Shown here one piece after another: positions 8,378 to 17,482 of a stretch of 64,000 bases of DNA (its first letter is position 1; each line of letters opens with the position of its first letter). A model generated the notes under the pieces. It was given only the letters and a program-made list of their open reading frames with translations. It did not search any database and was not told the DNA's origin. Where the stretch lies: positions 1,302,001-1,366,000 of the forward strand of contig NZ_NEVS01000001.1 of assembly GCF_002261215.1 (NCBI RefSeq). The letters are read 5' to 3'. The DNA is from Bordetella genomosp. 11 (GTDB taxonomy: Bacteria > Pseudomonadota > Gammaproteobacteria > Burkholderiales > Burkholderiaceae_B). A program made the position numbers and the translations under genes.

Positions 8378-9133
8378 CTAGGACGTCGTCTCGGCTAAAG
8401 GCAGCAGGCGTCCATGCGTGTCGAGCCTGCCACACTGCCAGGGCGGCGCCGGCAACGTTACCAATTCCGCCACGCGGGCCACGAAGCGCGCGCGGGGCAC
8501 GGGGCGCGCGCCCAGGGTGGCCAGGTGACGGGTCTGTTGCTGGCAGTCTATCCATGGAACCCCGTGATTCTGCAAAAATCGCACCAGGTGCGCCAGCGCG
8601 ATCTTCGAACCATCGGTGACATGGGTGAACATGGATTCGCCATAGAACATGCCGCCCAGGCTGATGCCGTACAGGCCCGCGCTCAGTTCGCCGTCCACCC
8701 AGGTTTCGACGCTGTGCGCCGCGCCCGCGCGGTGCCAGGCGGCGTAGGCGTCGCGCATGTCTTCGGTGATCCATGTGCCGGACAACCGATCGCGCGGCGC
8801 GGCGCAGGCCGCCAGCACCCGCTCGAACGCGGTGTCCACGCGCACCTGCACGCGCGGATGGGGCTGCTGTTCCTCGCGGGCAAGCCGGCGCAGCAGCTTG
8901 GCCATCGAATGCGAGACGATGAAGTCGTCGCAGGCCAGCACCATGCGCGGGTCGGGCGACCACCACAGGACCGGCTCGCCCTCCGAATACCAGGGAAATA
9001 TGCCGCGCGAATAGGCTTCCGTGAGCCGTTGCACCGACAGATCGGCGCCGGCCGCCAGCAGGCCGTCGGGGTCGCTCATCGCGCACTCGACCGGCGGCAG
9101 AGGCGTATCGGGATCAACCCAGGGCAGCTTCAA
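8378..9133 (-). CDS. aat: Leucyl/phenylalanyl-tRNA-protein transferase
   Basis: A 251-residue enzyme that adds Leu or Phe to proteins with N-terminal Arg or Lys, the other branch of the bacterial N-end rule. Diagnostic segments are [26 protein letters not shown], the [10 protein letters not shown] block, [18 protein letters not shown] and [16 protein letters not shown]. Its ATG overlaps the stop codon of the upstream NUDIX gene by 4 bp (ATGA), so the order NUDIX-aat-bpt is very likely one operon. Confidence 0.95.
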   Translation of the reverse strand: MKLPWVDPDTPLPPVECAMSDPDGLLAAGADLSVQRLTEAYSRGIFPWYSEGEPVLWWSPDPRMVLACDDFIVSHSMAKLLRRLAREEQQPHPRVQVRVDTAFERVLAACAAPRDRLSGTWITEDMRDAYAAWHRAGAAHSVETWVDGELSAGLYGISLGGMFYGESMFTHVTDGSKIALAHLVRFLQNHGVPWIDCQQQTRHLATLGARPVPRARFVARVAELVTLPAPPWQCGRLDTHGRLLPLAETTS

Positions 9134-9705
9134 TGATGTTCTAGCGAATAGCGATGGGCACCGAAGACGCCGCGGCGGCGGTCTTCCAGGAAGTGCCGCA
9201 ACGTGGTGACCACCGTGCGAAACGACAGCTCATCCCAAGGGATTTCGGATTCGTCGTAATAACGCGCATCCAGGCTTTCCGGCCCGGGATCGAGGTCCGG
9301 GCTGAGCGCGCGGGCCAGATAGTAAATATGCACCTGATCCACCTGGGGCACGTCGATGACGGTGAACAGCTGGCCCAATTCCACCCGGGCGCCGGATTCC
9401 TCCAGCGTTTCGCGCGCCGCGCCCTGGGCCGTGGTTTCGCCCAGTTCCATGAAGCCGGCCGGCAGGGTCCAGGTATCGTAGCGGGGCTCGATCGCGCGAC
9501 GGCACAGCAGGATACGGTTCTCCCAGACCGGCAGGGTACCCACCACGACACGGGGATTCTGGTAATGGATGGCGCCGCAGTGATCGCAGATATCGCGTTC
9601 GCGGTTATCGCCGTCCGGCACACGCCGGTTGACGGGGGAACCGCACTGGCTGCAAAAGTTGGCACGGCGGGGCGCCGGGAAATAGTGGGTGGGCTTTTCG
9701 CTCAT
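9130..9705 (-). CDS. NUDIX hydrolase with N-terminal zinc ribbon
   Basis: A 191-residue pyrophosphohydrolase. A zinc ribbon (FCSQCG about residues 17-22, DICDHCG about 39-45) precedes the NUDIX box [20 protein letters not shown], which fits GX5EX7REUXEE in every position. This arrangement resembles NudC-like NADH/NAD-cap pyrophosphatases but is shorter than E. coli NudC; many beta-proteobacterial proteins of this build are annotated only as NUDIX. It is translationally coupled to aat. Confidence 0.85.
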   Translation of the reverse strand: MSEKPTHYFPAPRRANFCSQCGSPVNRRVPDGDNRERDICDHCGAIHYQNPRVVVGTLPVWENRILLCRRAIEPRYDTWTLPAGFMELGETTAQGAARETLEESGARVELGQLFTVIDVPQVDQVHIYYLARALSPDLDPGPESLDARYYDESEIPWDELSFRTVVTTLRHFLEDRRRGVFGAHRYSLEHH

Positions 9706-9715
9706 GATGCCGATT

Positions 9716-10330
9716 CTAACGGCTAGCCCGGTCGGCAGGGGAAGGGAGCGGATTGGCGACGAAACCCAGTTCCTGTTCCAGGGCGTCGCGATGGACGCGG
9801 CGCAGCGGCACGGCGCTGCCGGATACCGGATGGCGCACCCGCAGGCCGCCGGTATCGTCCAGCCGGGCTGCCGCTTCCAGCGCGTCGGTTCCGTCTTCCA
9901 GCCGCATGGCGTCCATCAGGGCCGGCACATCGCGTCCTGCGACCATGCCGGGGCCGGCGTCGGTCCGTGCATACAGCCGGTGCGATTCGTCCAGGTACCA
10001 GGCGGTTACCTCGTGCACCGGCAGGCCGGTGTGGGTCTCCAGGGTGGACGCATCGGCGCCGGTGCGAAGAATATAGGGCGCCGCATCCAGCCGGACATAG
10101 ACCCGCTGCGGACCGTTCTGGAAAAACCAGCGTCCCAGGTCGTCGTGATCGTAGTTGCGTGCCATGTAGGCCAGGATCGCGGGGTTGCCGATGGATACGC
10201 CCGCCCCGCCGCGCGCCGCGTCGCCTTCCGGATGCAGCCGCCACTGGCCCGCGGCATTCAGCGATAGCCAGCCCGCCACGGCGGGTACATTGGGCCAGCG
10301 GGCGATGGCGTCGAGTACGGAGGCGTCCAT
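9716..10330 (-). CDS. Conserved hypothetical protein
   Basis: A 204-residue soluble protein that I do not recognise beyond a probable DUF of beta-proteobacteria. It has no signal peptide or membrane segment. The N-terminal half contains aromatic-rich segments (WLSLNAAGQWRLHPEG, RWFFQNGPQRVYVRLDAAPYIL); the C-terminal 50 residues are charged. A clear AGGAGA ribosome-binding site precedes the ATG, so it is a real gene. It ends 10 bp before the NUDIX gene and probably heads the NUDIX-aat-bpt operon. Confidence 0.6.
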   Translation of the reverse strand: MDASVLDAIARWPNVPAVAGWLSLNAAGQWRLHPEGDAARGGAGVSIGNPAILAYMARNYDHDDLGRWFFQNGPQRVYVRLDAAPYILRTGADASTLETHTGLPVHEVTAWYLDESHRLYARTDAGPGMVAGRDVPALMDAMRLEDGTDALEAAARLDDTGGLRVRHPVSGSAVPLRRVHRDALEQELGFVANPLPSPADRASR

Positions 10331-10416
10331 GATGGTCTCCTGGGTAAGTGTTCATCGTGCGCGGTGTCGCTCGCGACGGGGTGTATCGATATGCCGCGAT
10401 GGCGGCGTCCGGCGGG

Positions 10417-11352
10417 TCAGGCGATGCCGGCGTCGCGCAGCGTCGAGGGGCATAGCGACATGCCGCCCGTCAGCGTCGCGCCAGGCTCCAGCACCGCGGT
10501 GCCGGTGTCCGCGTCATGTCCGGGATTGCCCGTGCCGCCGGCGGCCGTATAGCGATTGAACGCGTCCGTCATGTGCGAAACGGGTTCGACCGCCAGATAG
10601 GGTTTGCCGGGCGGCGTGAAAATGACCAGATGACTGAATGTCGCGTCGGCTCGCAGCGTGACGGCGGTATCGCGTTCCGGCCAGGCGATGGCCGCGTGGC
10701 CGCCGAAGCCGCGGAAGACATTGTCGTAGCTGGCGTGTTCGGCCAGCATGCCGGATGCCAGCGCAGCCGGGGCGGGCTGCAGGCGCAGCGGCAGGTTGGC
10801 GTCATCGTTGGTCCACATGTCGCCGACATCGGCCCACACCCGCGTTCGCGGCGTACGCGGGAAATACGGATGCCAACCCAGGCCGGCCGGCTGCGGTTCC
10901 GCGCCGGTATTGCGGATCGAGAGCGTCATGTGCAGGCCGTCGTCGTCCAGCCGGAAAACCTGCCGGGCCGTGTACGGGAACGGCCATCCGGGTTCCGTGC
11001 CGCGGGGCGTGTACGCCTGCGCCAGGTCCGCGCTGGCGCGGGTGCTGGCCTGCACCTGCCATGGGAGCTGCCAGGCCACTCCGTGCATGGGCAGGGGCGC
11101 GTAGTCCACGGTCCGCGGAATGGCATAAACCCTGCCGCCGAACGCGAGCCTGCCGCCCGCGAGGCGATTCGAAAAGGGCAGCAGCGGATAGCAGGCCGTC
11201 AGGCGGGCGATCCCGGGTACGCCGTCGCTGGGCCGCAGGATGGGCACGCCGCGCCATGTATAGCGCAGCAGGGTGCCGCCCAGATGGGGGCAGATATCGA
11301 CGCTGGCATCGCCGTGCTGCAGACGCAGTATCGTGTTGTTGTCCTCGTTCAT
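10417..11352 (-). CDS. Aldose 1-epimerase family protein
   Basis: A 311-residue beta-sandwich sugar mutarotase. Family marks are the N-terminal LGGTLLRYTWRGVPILRP, the substrate segment LPMHGVAWQLPW with the catalytic-type His, GLGWHPYFPRT, and the late glutamate region KPYLAVEPVSHMTDAFN. It interconverts alpha and beta anomers of aldoses or related sugars in the cytosol. The exact sugar is unknown. It is divergent from the small secreted protein at 11506. Confidence 0.85.
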   Translation of the reverse strand: MNEDNNTILRLQHGDASVDICPHLGGTLLRYTWRGVPILRPSDGVPGIARLTACYPLLPFSNRLAGGRLAFGGRVYAIPRTVDYAPLPMHGVAWQLPWQVQASTRASADLAQAYTPRGTEPGWPFPYTARQVFRLDDDGLHMTLSIRNTGAEPQPAGLGWHPYFPRTPRTRVWADVGDMWTNDDANLPLRLQPAPAALASGMLAEHASYDNVFRGFGGHAAIAWPERDTAVTLRADATFSHLVIFTPPGKPYLAVEPVSHMTDAFNRYTAAGGTGNPGHDADTGTAVLEPGATLTGGMSLCPSTLRDAGIA

Positions 11353-11505
11353 ACGGGCGCGGGATCGTTGCGGTTCATCGGGCGATTATAGGTATGCCCA
11401 TCCGAAGCGGCGGGAACACGCTTTGCGGTGCGCTCATGGGTCGCGCCGCGTGGGGCGCATGGTCCCGCGCCGGCTGCCTCCGGTCCCCACACATGGAGCC
11501 TCATC

Positions 11506-11916
11506 ATGAAAAAGGCGAAAAAACATCCGCCGGCGCGCGTCCTGATCTGCATCGCCGCCGCCATCGCATTGACGATGGCGCCGTGGGCGGTATCCGGCGT
11601 GCAGGCCGCGGACCAGCGATCGTCGTCGGGAAGCTCACGGCCCCTCATGCCGGGCAATCAACCCGCCGGGACGGGGCTGAACCAGCCCGTGCCCGGGTCG
11701 GACATGGGGCCGAACGCGCAGCGGCCCCGTACGCCGGCCGTGACGCCGGGCACCGCGACGCCACCCACGTCCGTATCGCCGCCGGGCGGCCCCTCGTCCG
11801 GCCTGCCGGCCCAGGGCACCGTCAAGGGCAGCCAGGGTGCGCCCGGCTCGCTCGGCGACCCGGCGGGCGGCACGGCCGGAAGCCGTGGCGCCAAGGACAA
11901 TCGCTACGGACACTAA
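11506..11916 (+). CDS. Small secreted Pro/Gly/Ser-rich protein
   Basis: A 136-residue protein from ATG 11506 (the frame is open from 11428, but the later ATG gives a clean signal peptide). Residues 1-35 are a Sec signal: KKAKKHPPAR, then a hydrophobic ICIAAAIALTMAPWAVSG ending at VQAAD. The mature part is intrinsically disordered: nearly all Pro, Gly, Ser, Thr, Ala, with no cysteine. No domain is recognised. It is convergent with the dioxygenase gene, whose stop overlaps its last bases by 4 bp. Confidence 0.6.
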   Translation: MKKAKKHPPARVLICIAAAIALTMAPWAVSGVQAADQRSSSGSSRPLMPGNQPAGTGLNQPVPGSDMGPNAQRPRTPAVTPGTATPPTSVSPPGGPSSGLPAQGTVKGSQGAPGSLGDPAGGTAGSRGAKDNRYGH

Positions 11917-12818
11917 GCGCCGCGCGGCACGAAGCGGCGGCTGCGCACCCACTTCGTCGCGATCCATTTTTCGCCGGCCAGCACCGGCGCGCCCGCATGC
12001 AACGAGGCCGGGTCGGTTTGTCCGGCCGCGTTGCCGTATTCGAAGTACACCGCGTGGCCCAGGCGCGGCGACACCGACCAGCCCGACTCCGGAAACGTCG
12101 TTTCACCGCCGGCTGGAACGTCGTTGAGATACATGATCAGCGTGCATACCCGCTGGCCGCTGCGTGCCACGGACTCGCGGTTGGCCTCGTTGGCGGGCAT
12201 CGGGTAATCGAAGTGCGGGGCGCTTTCCGCGCCGGCCGGATAGTGCAGGATCTGCAGCCCCTCGCCATTTTCCACGGGGCGGTCGATCAGGCAGGCGATG
12301 CGCCGCTCGATTTTCTCGATCAATGCCGTTTCGCCCAGGCGAAAGAACATGCCCAGGCTGCTGCGGTGGTCCTTCGCCACATCCAGGCCCGTTATGGGAT
12401 CCACCACTAGCGATCGGCGCAGCCGCGGCCGCGCCGCGGCGATCAGCTGCGCGCATTCGTCCGTATCCAACACGTCGGCCAGGATCGCGGTACTGGGCCG
12501 GACCATGCGCGCGAGCACGCGCACATCGCGGTCGGGAGTGCGGATCAGCGGTCCTGCCGCCAGGCGCATGGCGTCCGGCCGATAGGCGGAAGGCGCGGCC
12601 TCCCCGTCCACGTTCGCATCGAGCACCAGCTTTCCGTCCGGCAGTGGCGTGCCGTGCGCCAGCGCGTGCGCGACGGCGCCCACCATTGCGGCGGCCAGGT
12701 CGGGTGCCGTGCGATGCGTGATCAATTCGGAAACGATGTCCCGCGCGGCGACACCGCGGTGGAGGTTGTGCGCGATCCAGTCGCGCACCTGATCGGAGAA
12801 TCTGACAGTGATGGCCAT
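11913..12818 (-). CDS. 2-oxoglutarate/Fe(II) dioxygenase, prolyl 4-hydroxylase-like
   Basis: A 301-residue protein from ATG 12818 (the frame stays open to 13106, but that extension would run into the phosphatase promoter region). The C-terminal 190 residues are a P4H-type double-stranded beta helix with iron ligands His202, Asp204 (PHFDYP) and His274, and Lys289 for the 2-oxoglutarate carboxylate; the GGETTFPESG segment is typical. The N-terminal 110 residues resemble no catalytic domain I know and may bind substrate. The likely reaction is hydroxylation of a protein or peptide side chain. Confidence 0.8.
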   Translation of the reverse strand: MAITVRFSDQVRDWIAHNLHRGVAARDIVSELITHRTAPDLAAAMVGAVAHALAHGTPLPDGKLVLDANVDGEAAPSAYRPDAMRLAAGPLIRTPDRDVRVLARMVRPSTAILADVLDTDECAQLIAAARPRLRRSLVVDPITGLDVAKDHRSSLGMFFRLGETALIEKIERRIACLIDRPVENGEGLQILHYPAGAESAPHFDYPMPANEANRESVARSGQRVCTLIMYLNDVPAGGETTFPESGWSVSPRLGHAVYFEYGNAAGQTDPASLHAGAPVLAGEKWIATKWVRSRRFVPRGA

Positions 12819-13114
12819 GGGGACGATGGTATGTCCCGCATGTTGCAGGCCATCGTTGTCCCGCTTCCGAAGCACGACGACGGGAAGCCACGACGATGAC
12901 GACGCTTCCCGCCGATGCGCGCGATATGACGACTTGGCGATGAACTGCTTGCGAATGGCTGAACGCATTGTGGCAGTGTCATGCACAAGCGCGATTTTGT
13001 GTAACCGCTGCGCAATGTGCGTATGGGGTAATGCCGCACTTCCAATCCGGTCGGCGGTCCTTGCGTTCGCGCATTCAAACGGTTCGACGATCGACAACCC
13101 ATACATCCGTGAAC

Positions 13115-15133
13115 ATGGACCGTCGAAATTTCATCAAGTGGAGCAGCTTCCTGACTGTCTCGGTCGCCATGACCGGCACGCTTACCGCGTGCGGAGGCGA
13201 CAATAACGACAGCGGCAATGACAGCAGCAGCGAGACGGCCCCGGCCGGCCCCGGCAATCCCGCGCCGGTGTCTTTCGCGCAGGGCGTTGCATCGGGGGAT
13301 CCCCGGTCCGACAGCATCATCCTCTGGACCCGTGTGGAAGGCGCCAACGGCACGGACCCGGTGAAGGTAATCGTCCAGGTCGCCACGGACGATACGTTCT
13401 CGGCCTTGCTGGTCAACGATACGATCGAGGCCGATCCGTCGTGGGACTACACGGTGCGTCACAAGGTCGTCGGCCTGGAACCCACGACCACGTATTTCTA
13501 TCGCTTCGTCGCGGGCACGGTCACCAGCATGGCAGGTCGCACCAAAACCGCGCCGGCGGATGGCGCGGGCGTCGCGCAACTGAAGTTCGCCTTCATCGCC
13601 TGCCAGGATTGGAACGCCAACCATTGGGCGGCGTTCGGCGAAATGCTGAATGAAGACCTGGACTTCGTCGTCCATCTGGGCGACTACATCTACGAAAGCC
13701 TCCCCGCCCGCGTGCTGACCGGCCAGACCGAGAAGACGCATGCGCCCTTGGTCCTGCCCAACGGGACCAAATTGGACGACGGGTCGGTCTACGCCACCAC
13801 GGTGGCGGACTACCGTGCCCTGTACAAGAGCTATCGCTCGGATCCTCGGCTGCAGGCCCTGCACGCGCGTTTTCCGATGATCGCGATATGGGACGACCAT
13901 GAGTTCTCCGACGATGCCTGGCAGGATCACCAGACCTACACGGCCACGGACGACGAGACCGAGCAGCTCGCCCGCCGCCGCAGCGCCAGCCAGGCGTGGT
14001 TCGAGTTCATGCCCGCGGACGTCACGCTGGACCTGAACAATCCGTCCTTCGAGAACATCCAGATCTACCGTTCCTTCACCTTCGGCTCGCTGGCCACGCT
14101 GGTGATGACCGACGAACGCCTGTACCGCGACGACCATGTCATTCCGGAATCGGCGACCGGCGGATTCCTCGGCAGCCGTTACCTGGTCGGGCGGGACACG
14201 CTGGCCGCCGCCGAGCAGGCCAAGATCGCCGCGGGCGGTACGCAGTCCATGCTGGGCAGCACGCAGCTGGCCTGGTGGAAGGACCAGATGCTGGCAAGCA
14301 AGCCCAAGACCGCCTGGCGCCTGTGGGGCAACGAGGTGTCGTTGCTGCGCATGCAGGTCGATGGCCAGGAGGCCGTGGTGCAACTGGTCACCGATGCCAT
14401 CGTGGCGACGGACCCGGGCGACCTGGCGCCTTTGCGCAACACGGCCATTCTGCCGGCCGTTCGCCAGGACATCCAGGCGATCAAGACCTCGGGCACGCTG
14501 CCTGGCGCCTTTACCGCCATACATGCGCTGTTCGACACGGCATTCGGCGTGGACGCCGTCAACGCTTCCGTCGCGGCGATCAACGCGATGCTGCCGCCGG
14601 TGTCGTTCCTGAACGTCATCCTGTTCGACGCGGACCAGTGGGACGGCTACAACGCCGAGCGCAAGGACATGATGGCCTTCCTGAAGAACAACACCATTCC
14701 GAACGTGGTGGCGTTGACAGGCGACATCCATGCGTTCTTCTCCGGCCCGGTCATGGACGATTTCGACGCCAGCTCGCCGACGCCGGTGATGGTGGACCTG
14801 GTAACGGCCGGTGTGTCCAGTACTTCGCTGTTCAGGTTCTACGTGGACGAAGTCCACGCGCAGCCCTCGCTGGCGGGCTTGCAGCCGCTGGTCTACCAGA
14901 ACGTGACCAATAAGCTCAACGGCACGATGTCCACCTTCAACGCGTGGCTGAAGTACGTCGATACCGACGCCCAGGGCTATGCCGTGGTGACGCTGACCGC
15001 GGACCGGCTGACCTGCGATTTCCGCAAGATGAAGCCGCTGGTCAATGGCGAGCTGCCCGCCGCGCCGGCGGTGGCCGGCACCACGACCGTGACGGTCGAC
15101 ACGGGCGTGCCCGCCGTCAACCTGGCCGTCTGA
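13115..15133 (+). CDS. phoD: PhoD-type alkaline phosphatase/phosphodiesterase, Tat lipoprotein
   Basis: A 672-residue protein from ATG 13115. The N-terminus MDRRNFIKW is a twin-arginine signal followed by a lipobox (GTLTAC), so it should be exported folded and lipid-anchored. An N-terminal beta domain (residues about 50-140, GVASGDPRSDSIILWTRV) precedes the metallophosphatase domain. Metal-binding motifs are ACQDWN, VVHLGDYIYE, IWDDHEFSDDAW and LTGDIHAFF, as in PhoD enzymes using Ca2+ and Fe3+. It releases phosphate from organic esters outside the cytoplasm. No clear Pho box was found upstream. Confidence 0.88.
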   Translation: MDRRNFIKWSSFLTVSVAMTGTLTACGGDNNDSGNDSSSETAPAGPGNPAPVSFAQGVASGDPRSDSIILWTRVEGANGTDPVKVIVQVATDDTFSALLVNDTIEADPSWDYTVRHKVVGLEPTTTYFYRFVAGTVTSMAGRTKTAPADGAGVAQLKFAFIACQDWNANHWAAFGEMLNEDLDFVVHLGDYIYESLPARVLTGQTEKTHAPLVLPNGTKLDDGSVYATTVADYRALYKSYRSDPRLQALHARFPMIAIWDDHEFSDDAWQDHQTYTATDDETEQLARRRSASQAWFEFMPADVTLDLNNPSFENIQIYRSFTFGSLATLVMTDERLYRDDHVIPESATGGFLGSRYLVGRDTLAAAEQAKIAAGGTQSMLGSTQLAWWKDQMLASKPKTAWRLWGNEVSLLRMQVDGQEAVVQLVTDAIVATDPGDLAPLRNTAILPAVRQDIQAIKTSGTLPGAFTAIHALFDTAFGVDAVNASVAAINAMLPPVSFLNVILFDADQWDGYNAERKDMMAFLKNNTIPNVVALTGDIHAFFSGPVMDDFDASSPTPVMVDLVTAGVSSTSLFRFYVDEVHAQPSLAGLQPLVYQNVTNKLNGTMSTFNAWLKYVDTDAQGYAVVTLTADRLTCDFRKMKPLVNGELPAAPAVAGTTTVTVDTGVPAVNLAV

Positions 15134-15176
15134 ATCCGTCCATTCCGTACACCTCATTCCGTAGAGGGAAAGGTCC

Positions 15177-17456
15177 ATGATCGTATCCAAGCACTCTCGT
15201 GACTCGCGGCGCGCGCCGCTTTACGCCTCGCTGACGGCGATCGCCGCGGCGCTGGCCCTGGCCGGTTGCAATGGTGGCGACGACAATTCGTCCAGTCCCG
15301 CCGCCAGCAACGACGCGCCTGCCACCGTCACCATGCAGGGCGTGGTGACTGGCTCGAATTACCAGCCGGGCAGCACGACGAATCCCAACATCGATGCCGC
15401 TTATTTCCAGAACGCCAAGGTCTGTATCGATGCCAACACCAACGGCAAATGCGACCCGGAAGAGAACCCGGTAACCACCAACGGCAACGGCGCCTTCTCC
15501 TTGCAGGCCCCGGCGGTGGCGGCGCTGCTGGCCGACGTCGGCACCGACGCGGTCAATAGCGCCAGCGGAATGAAAGTCGCCAGGCGCATGGCGCTGCGCG
15601 TCTCAGCCGAAGAGATCCAGGACCAGGGGGCCGGCAAGATCGTCATCAGCCCGATGTCCAGCGAAATCCAGCGCATGGTCGAGGACGACGACAGCAGCTA
15701 TGCCGCGGAGAAGGCCAACCTGGCCGCCCGCCTGAACGTGCAGGCCGCCGACGTCATCGTCGACGTGCACGCCACGCAGGGCGCCACCCGTACGTCGCTG
15801 CTGTTCGAAGCCAACCAGCTGGGCAGCCGCTACACCTACGCCACGACCAAGCTCGATCGCGGGGACCTGTATCCCGATGCGCTGGCCGTGGCCGGTGGCG
15901 ATCCGGAATTGACCAATAAGATCAACGTCACGCCCGAGACGGCGACCACGCCGGAGACCCGCAAGCCGATCACCTTCCTGCAGGCGCAACAGGCGGCCTT
16001 CAACGTGGAGGGCATCCCACGCTACGACCATCTATTCGTTCTGTTCCTGGAAAACAAGGGCTCGAATACGATTCTCAACCAGCCTTACGCGCCCAAGATC
16101 GCCAAGTACCTGAAAGAGAACAACCAGCTGACGAATTATTTTTCGACCGGCCAGCCCAGCGAACCCAACTACACCGCGGTCGGCGGCGGCGACGACTTCG
16201 GCATCACCGACGATTCGCAGTGGAACTGCAGCGCCACCGGCGCCAACGCGCCCAAGGACCCCTTGCCCACCCATGACAAGCCGGGCCTGGTGTCTTCGCC
16301 CTTCAACGCGACGGCCAATTGCAACGGCACCAACCACAACATTACGGCGCCCAACCTGTTCACGGCGCTGGAAAACGCCGGCATGAACTGGCGCGTCTAC
16401 GGCGAAACGATGAACCCCGGGCAGGACCCCCGTACGGACAGTGTCGCCGACGCCGCCATCACCGGTGTGGATACCGCATATCCGAACGGCATAGGCAACG
16501 ACCCCACCCCCATCCCGTCGGGCGGCACGGTGCCCCTGGCCAGCAATATGTACCGGACGAAGCACCATCCGGCCATGCCCTACCAGGACGCGCGCCTGTT
16601 GCCGGACTTCTTCTTCAGCAATCGCACCCTGGGTGGAGGACAGTTCGACGCCAATATGCAGAACGGCACCAAATATGTGGTTCCCGCCAACTATGAGGTA
16701 GACCAGTTCGGCAAGGACCTGGACAGCGGCGATGTCGGCGCGCTGAACTTCCTGATCCCGGACCAGTGCGACGACATGCACGGCACGACGGTGAAGACGA
16801 CCGGCGGCGCGCCGATCACGGACTGCGCCGCCCCGGCGATCATTACCCGCGGCGATAACTACGTCGATTACATCATCAAGAAGATCCAGGGGTCGCGGGT
16901 GTGGAAGAACACCCAGCAGCGCTCGGCGATCGTCATCATGTTCGACGAGGCCACCGCCAGCAGCGGCTTCAATTCCTGCTGCGGCTGGAACGTCAGCAAC
17001 AGCACGGTATCGCAGCCGCTGAAGCAGAACCCCGACGGCAGCTTTACCCCGGACCCCTCGGTGGTCAACTACACGGAAGGCAACCACGGGCACGGCAATT
17101 CGATCTTCCTGGTGGTGACCAACCAGCCCAACGCGCCCAAGGGCGTGGTCGACAGCGACGCATACAGCCATTTCTCCTTCGTTCGCACCATGCAGGACAT
17201 GTTCCAGCTGGCCGACCCGGCCATCGACGGCTCGTACATGAACCGCGCCAAGTACACCGAGAAGTTCATCGCCGAACACCTGCAGGTCCTGCCGGAGTAT
17301 GCGAACAGCGGCGACACGCACTTCGACTCGGTTCGTCCGATGAATCACGCCTACGTGATTCCAGCCGACTATCGCCAGAAGCAGTCGACCGATGCGGCCA
17401 CGCCGCCGCAGATCGGCCCGGACAAGACGCAGGTGAGCGTCTGGGCGGTGAAGTGA
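15177..17456 (+). CDS. Phosphoesterase-family lipoprotein (phospholipase C/acid phosphatase type)
   Basis: A 759-residue exported protein. The signal peptide ends in a lipobox (LALAGCN, Cys about residue 31), followed by a Ser/Asn-rich linker and a domain of about 230 residues with no family I recognise. The phosphoesterase domain begins near residue 280 (YDHLFVLFLENKG, then QPSEPNYTAVGGGDDFG) and holds the metal-binding AIVIMFDEATASSG and GNHGHGN segments. It lies 43 bp after phoD, so the pair is probably cotranscribed and scavenges phosphate. Substrate, phospholipid or soluble ester, is not clear. Confidence 0.8.
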   Translation: MIVSKHSRDSRRAPLYASLTAIAAALALAGCNGGDDNSSSPAASNDAPATVTMQGVVTGSNYQPGSTTNPNIDAAYFQNAKVCIDANTNGKCDPEENPVTTNGNGAFSLQAPAVAALLADVGTDAVNSASGMKVARRMALRVSAEEIQDQGAGKIVISPMSSEIQRMVEDDDSSYAAEKANLAARLNVQAADVIVDVHATQGATRTSLLFEANQLGSRYTYATTKLDRGDLYPDALAVAGGDPELTNKINVTPETATTPETRKPITFLQAQQAAFNVEGIPRYDHLFVLFLENKGSNTILNQPYAPKIAKYLKENNQLTNYFSTGQPSEPNYTAVGGGDDFGITDDSQWNCSATGANAPKDPLPTHDKPGLVSSPFNATANCNGTNHNITAPNLFTALENAGMNWRVYGETMNPGQDPRTDSVADAAITGVDTAYPNGIGNDPTPIPSGGTVPLASNMYRTKHHPAMPYQDARLLPDFFFSNRTLGGGQFDANMQNGTKYVVPANYEVDQFGKDLDSGDVGALNFLIPDQCDDMHGTTVKTTGGAPITDCAAPAIITRGDNYVDYIIKKIQGSRVWKNTQQRSAIVIMFDEATASSGFNSCCGWNVSNSTVSQPLKQNPDGSFTPDPSVVNYTEGNHGHGNSIFLVVTNQPNAPKGVVDSDAYSHFSFVRTMQDMFQLADPAIDGSYMNRAKYTEKFIAEHLQVLPEYANSGDTHFDSVRPMNHAYVIPADYRQKQSTDAATPPQIGPDKTQVSVWAVK

Positions 17457-17482
17457 AACTTCCGCAATCCAAAGGATTTTGC

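Noticed and set aside
12819..13114. Pho box upstream of phoD
   Set aside because: One TGTCAT is present (about 12977) but the second half at the proper spacing is missing.
12722..15190. Long minus-strand frame opposite phoD
   Set aside because: Antisense shadow; the plus strand encodes an intact PhoD with all motifs.
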